Positions 28,841 through 29,606 of a DNA stretch of 29,606 nt are shown piece by piece (positions within the stretch are counted from its first letter, which is position 1; every line of letters starts with the position of its first letter). The DNA is taken from positions 1-29,606 of the forward strand of contig JAAAKB020254034.1 in the NCBI GenBank assembly GCA_010014835.2. The letters are read 5' to 3'. A program made the position numbers and the translations under genes. The notes below the pieces were generated by a model that did no database searches, had not been told where the DNA came from, and saw only the letters and a program-made list of their open reading frames with translations. The stretch is from Apostichopus leukothele. Lineage: Eukaryota > Echinodermata > Holothuroidea > Aspidochirotida > Stichopodidae.

Positions 28841-29439
28841 CTGGGATAGCAAAATAATTATTTGAAACTACGACACATTAACAGCACCCCAAAAAAATGA
28901 GGATGTATAGAAATCAAGATGGCCTCACAGTTCAGGTTGCAAACCACTGTGTTACATTTTTATTATATTGATCACTTGTTGACATCAGCAACTCTCACTT
29001 CATTGGAAAGATTAAGTTACATGTATCTTAATATTCATCCTAACCTGTAAAATCACTATCAAGTAACCTGCTAACTTCTGCATTTTTGGGTTGTCAGGAT
29101 ACCTCGACAAAGCAGTAATTCATTATCAACACTCATTTTTCTTCTTCTTTTACTGACCAACTTACTGACTAATATTTTAACTACATATTCTTATATGTAG
29201 ACTAAAATATATAAAATAAAGAATGGAATAGTATAGGTAAAAACTTCAATGGAGATAGTGCTCAACCAAAAGGAGCAGGTAATAAAACAAACCTATTAAG
29301 TAAACTTTAGAGGCAAATTGATAATTTGATACAAATTGGTTTTGTATGTACAAGGCTGGATGATGACAGTAAAATGAGAGTAGATTTGCCAGGAAATGTT
29401 TTAACCCCAATGAGAAATGATGATAACATTGCACATGAA
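28841..29439. other. A+T-rich stretch with no recognised gene
   Basis: Presumably intron upstream of the 28716-28840 exon on the minus strand. ORFs here (for example 29434-29246) are low-complexity and look like chance. Confidence 0.4.
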
Positions 29440-29606
29440 TTGGTCAGTGGCAGAGCTAGGGGTATTGGTCAGGAGGGGCGAGAATGGTCTGTTGGGGCGC
29501 TTTCAACACTATCTAAGCGGAGCGCCACTACAGGTTGGTGCGTAGCGTACAGACATTTTTTGAGTAAAGATACTCCCTAGATCGCCGGAAATGACCCTTT
29601 CCGGGC
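29440..29606. mobile_element. Dispersed-repeat-like segment truncated by the window edge
   Basis: Composition changes abruptly to G+C-rich: GGGGCGCTTTC, AGCGGAGCGCCACTAC, TTGGTGCGTAGCG. A perfect 7-bp inverted repeat CCGGAAA/TTTCCGG lies at 29585-29591 and 29598-29604. It looks like the end of a transposon or other interspersed element seen in marine invertebrate genomes. No transposase is visible and the family is unassigned. Confidence 0.45.

Noticed and set aside
1-29606. CRISPR array, toxin-antitoxin, phage or other bacterial-type system
   Set aside because: The spliced genes identify animal DNA, and the tandem repeats lack unique spacers of constant length.

Overview
The window is animal nuclear DNA. 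Genes are split by canonical GT/AG introns, the introns carry a tRNA-derived SINE and minisatellites, and there is no bacterial operon structure. The two identified proteins are conserved across animals. The A+T-rich introns and the style of the repeats suggest an invertebrate deuterostome, perhaps an echinoderm, but that placement is weak because no lineage marker was tested.

Left half (2329-15335, minus strand): the N-terminal 683 codons of TIMELESS, the replication-fork protection and checkpoint protein (TIMELESS/Timeout type). I could place sixteen coding exons. Every junction has AG and GT in the right place, and the phases chain without a break from ATG to the last exon. The gene continues past the left edge, because 1-2328 is intron. 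A small 5'UTR exon boundary and an upstream donor suggest a non-coding first exon near 16267-16480.

Middle (16685-22286, plus strand): a complete five-exon SEC11A gene of 179 codons, the catalytic subunit of the ER signal peptidase complex, with Ser56, His96 and Asp122 intact. A long 3'UTR probably runs to a poly(A) signal at 25741. TIMELESS and SEC11A are arranged head to head around a short, relatively CpG-rich interval with E2F-like motifs, so they probably share a divergent promoter.

Right end (27841-28840, minus strand): a strong internal exon and a phase-compatible terminal exon of an unidentified gene, which converges on SEC11A. There is a faint resemblance to the C-terminus of the centromere protein CENP-N. 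The last about 170 bases look like a mobile or dispersed repeat cut by the window edge.

Intron content: a 91-94 bp tandem array that copies the 5' part of TIMELESS exon 5 with its splice acceptor; a 780 bp GAT/GGT-rich array with a higher-order period; a 29 bp minisatellite; a 36 bp triplicated repeat; a duplication adjoining the exon 10 donor; and a tRNA-derived SINE. The exon-derived array is the most unusual object here. No defence system, phage, CRISPR array or rRNA gene was seen.
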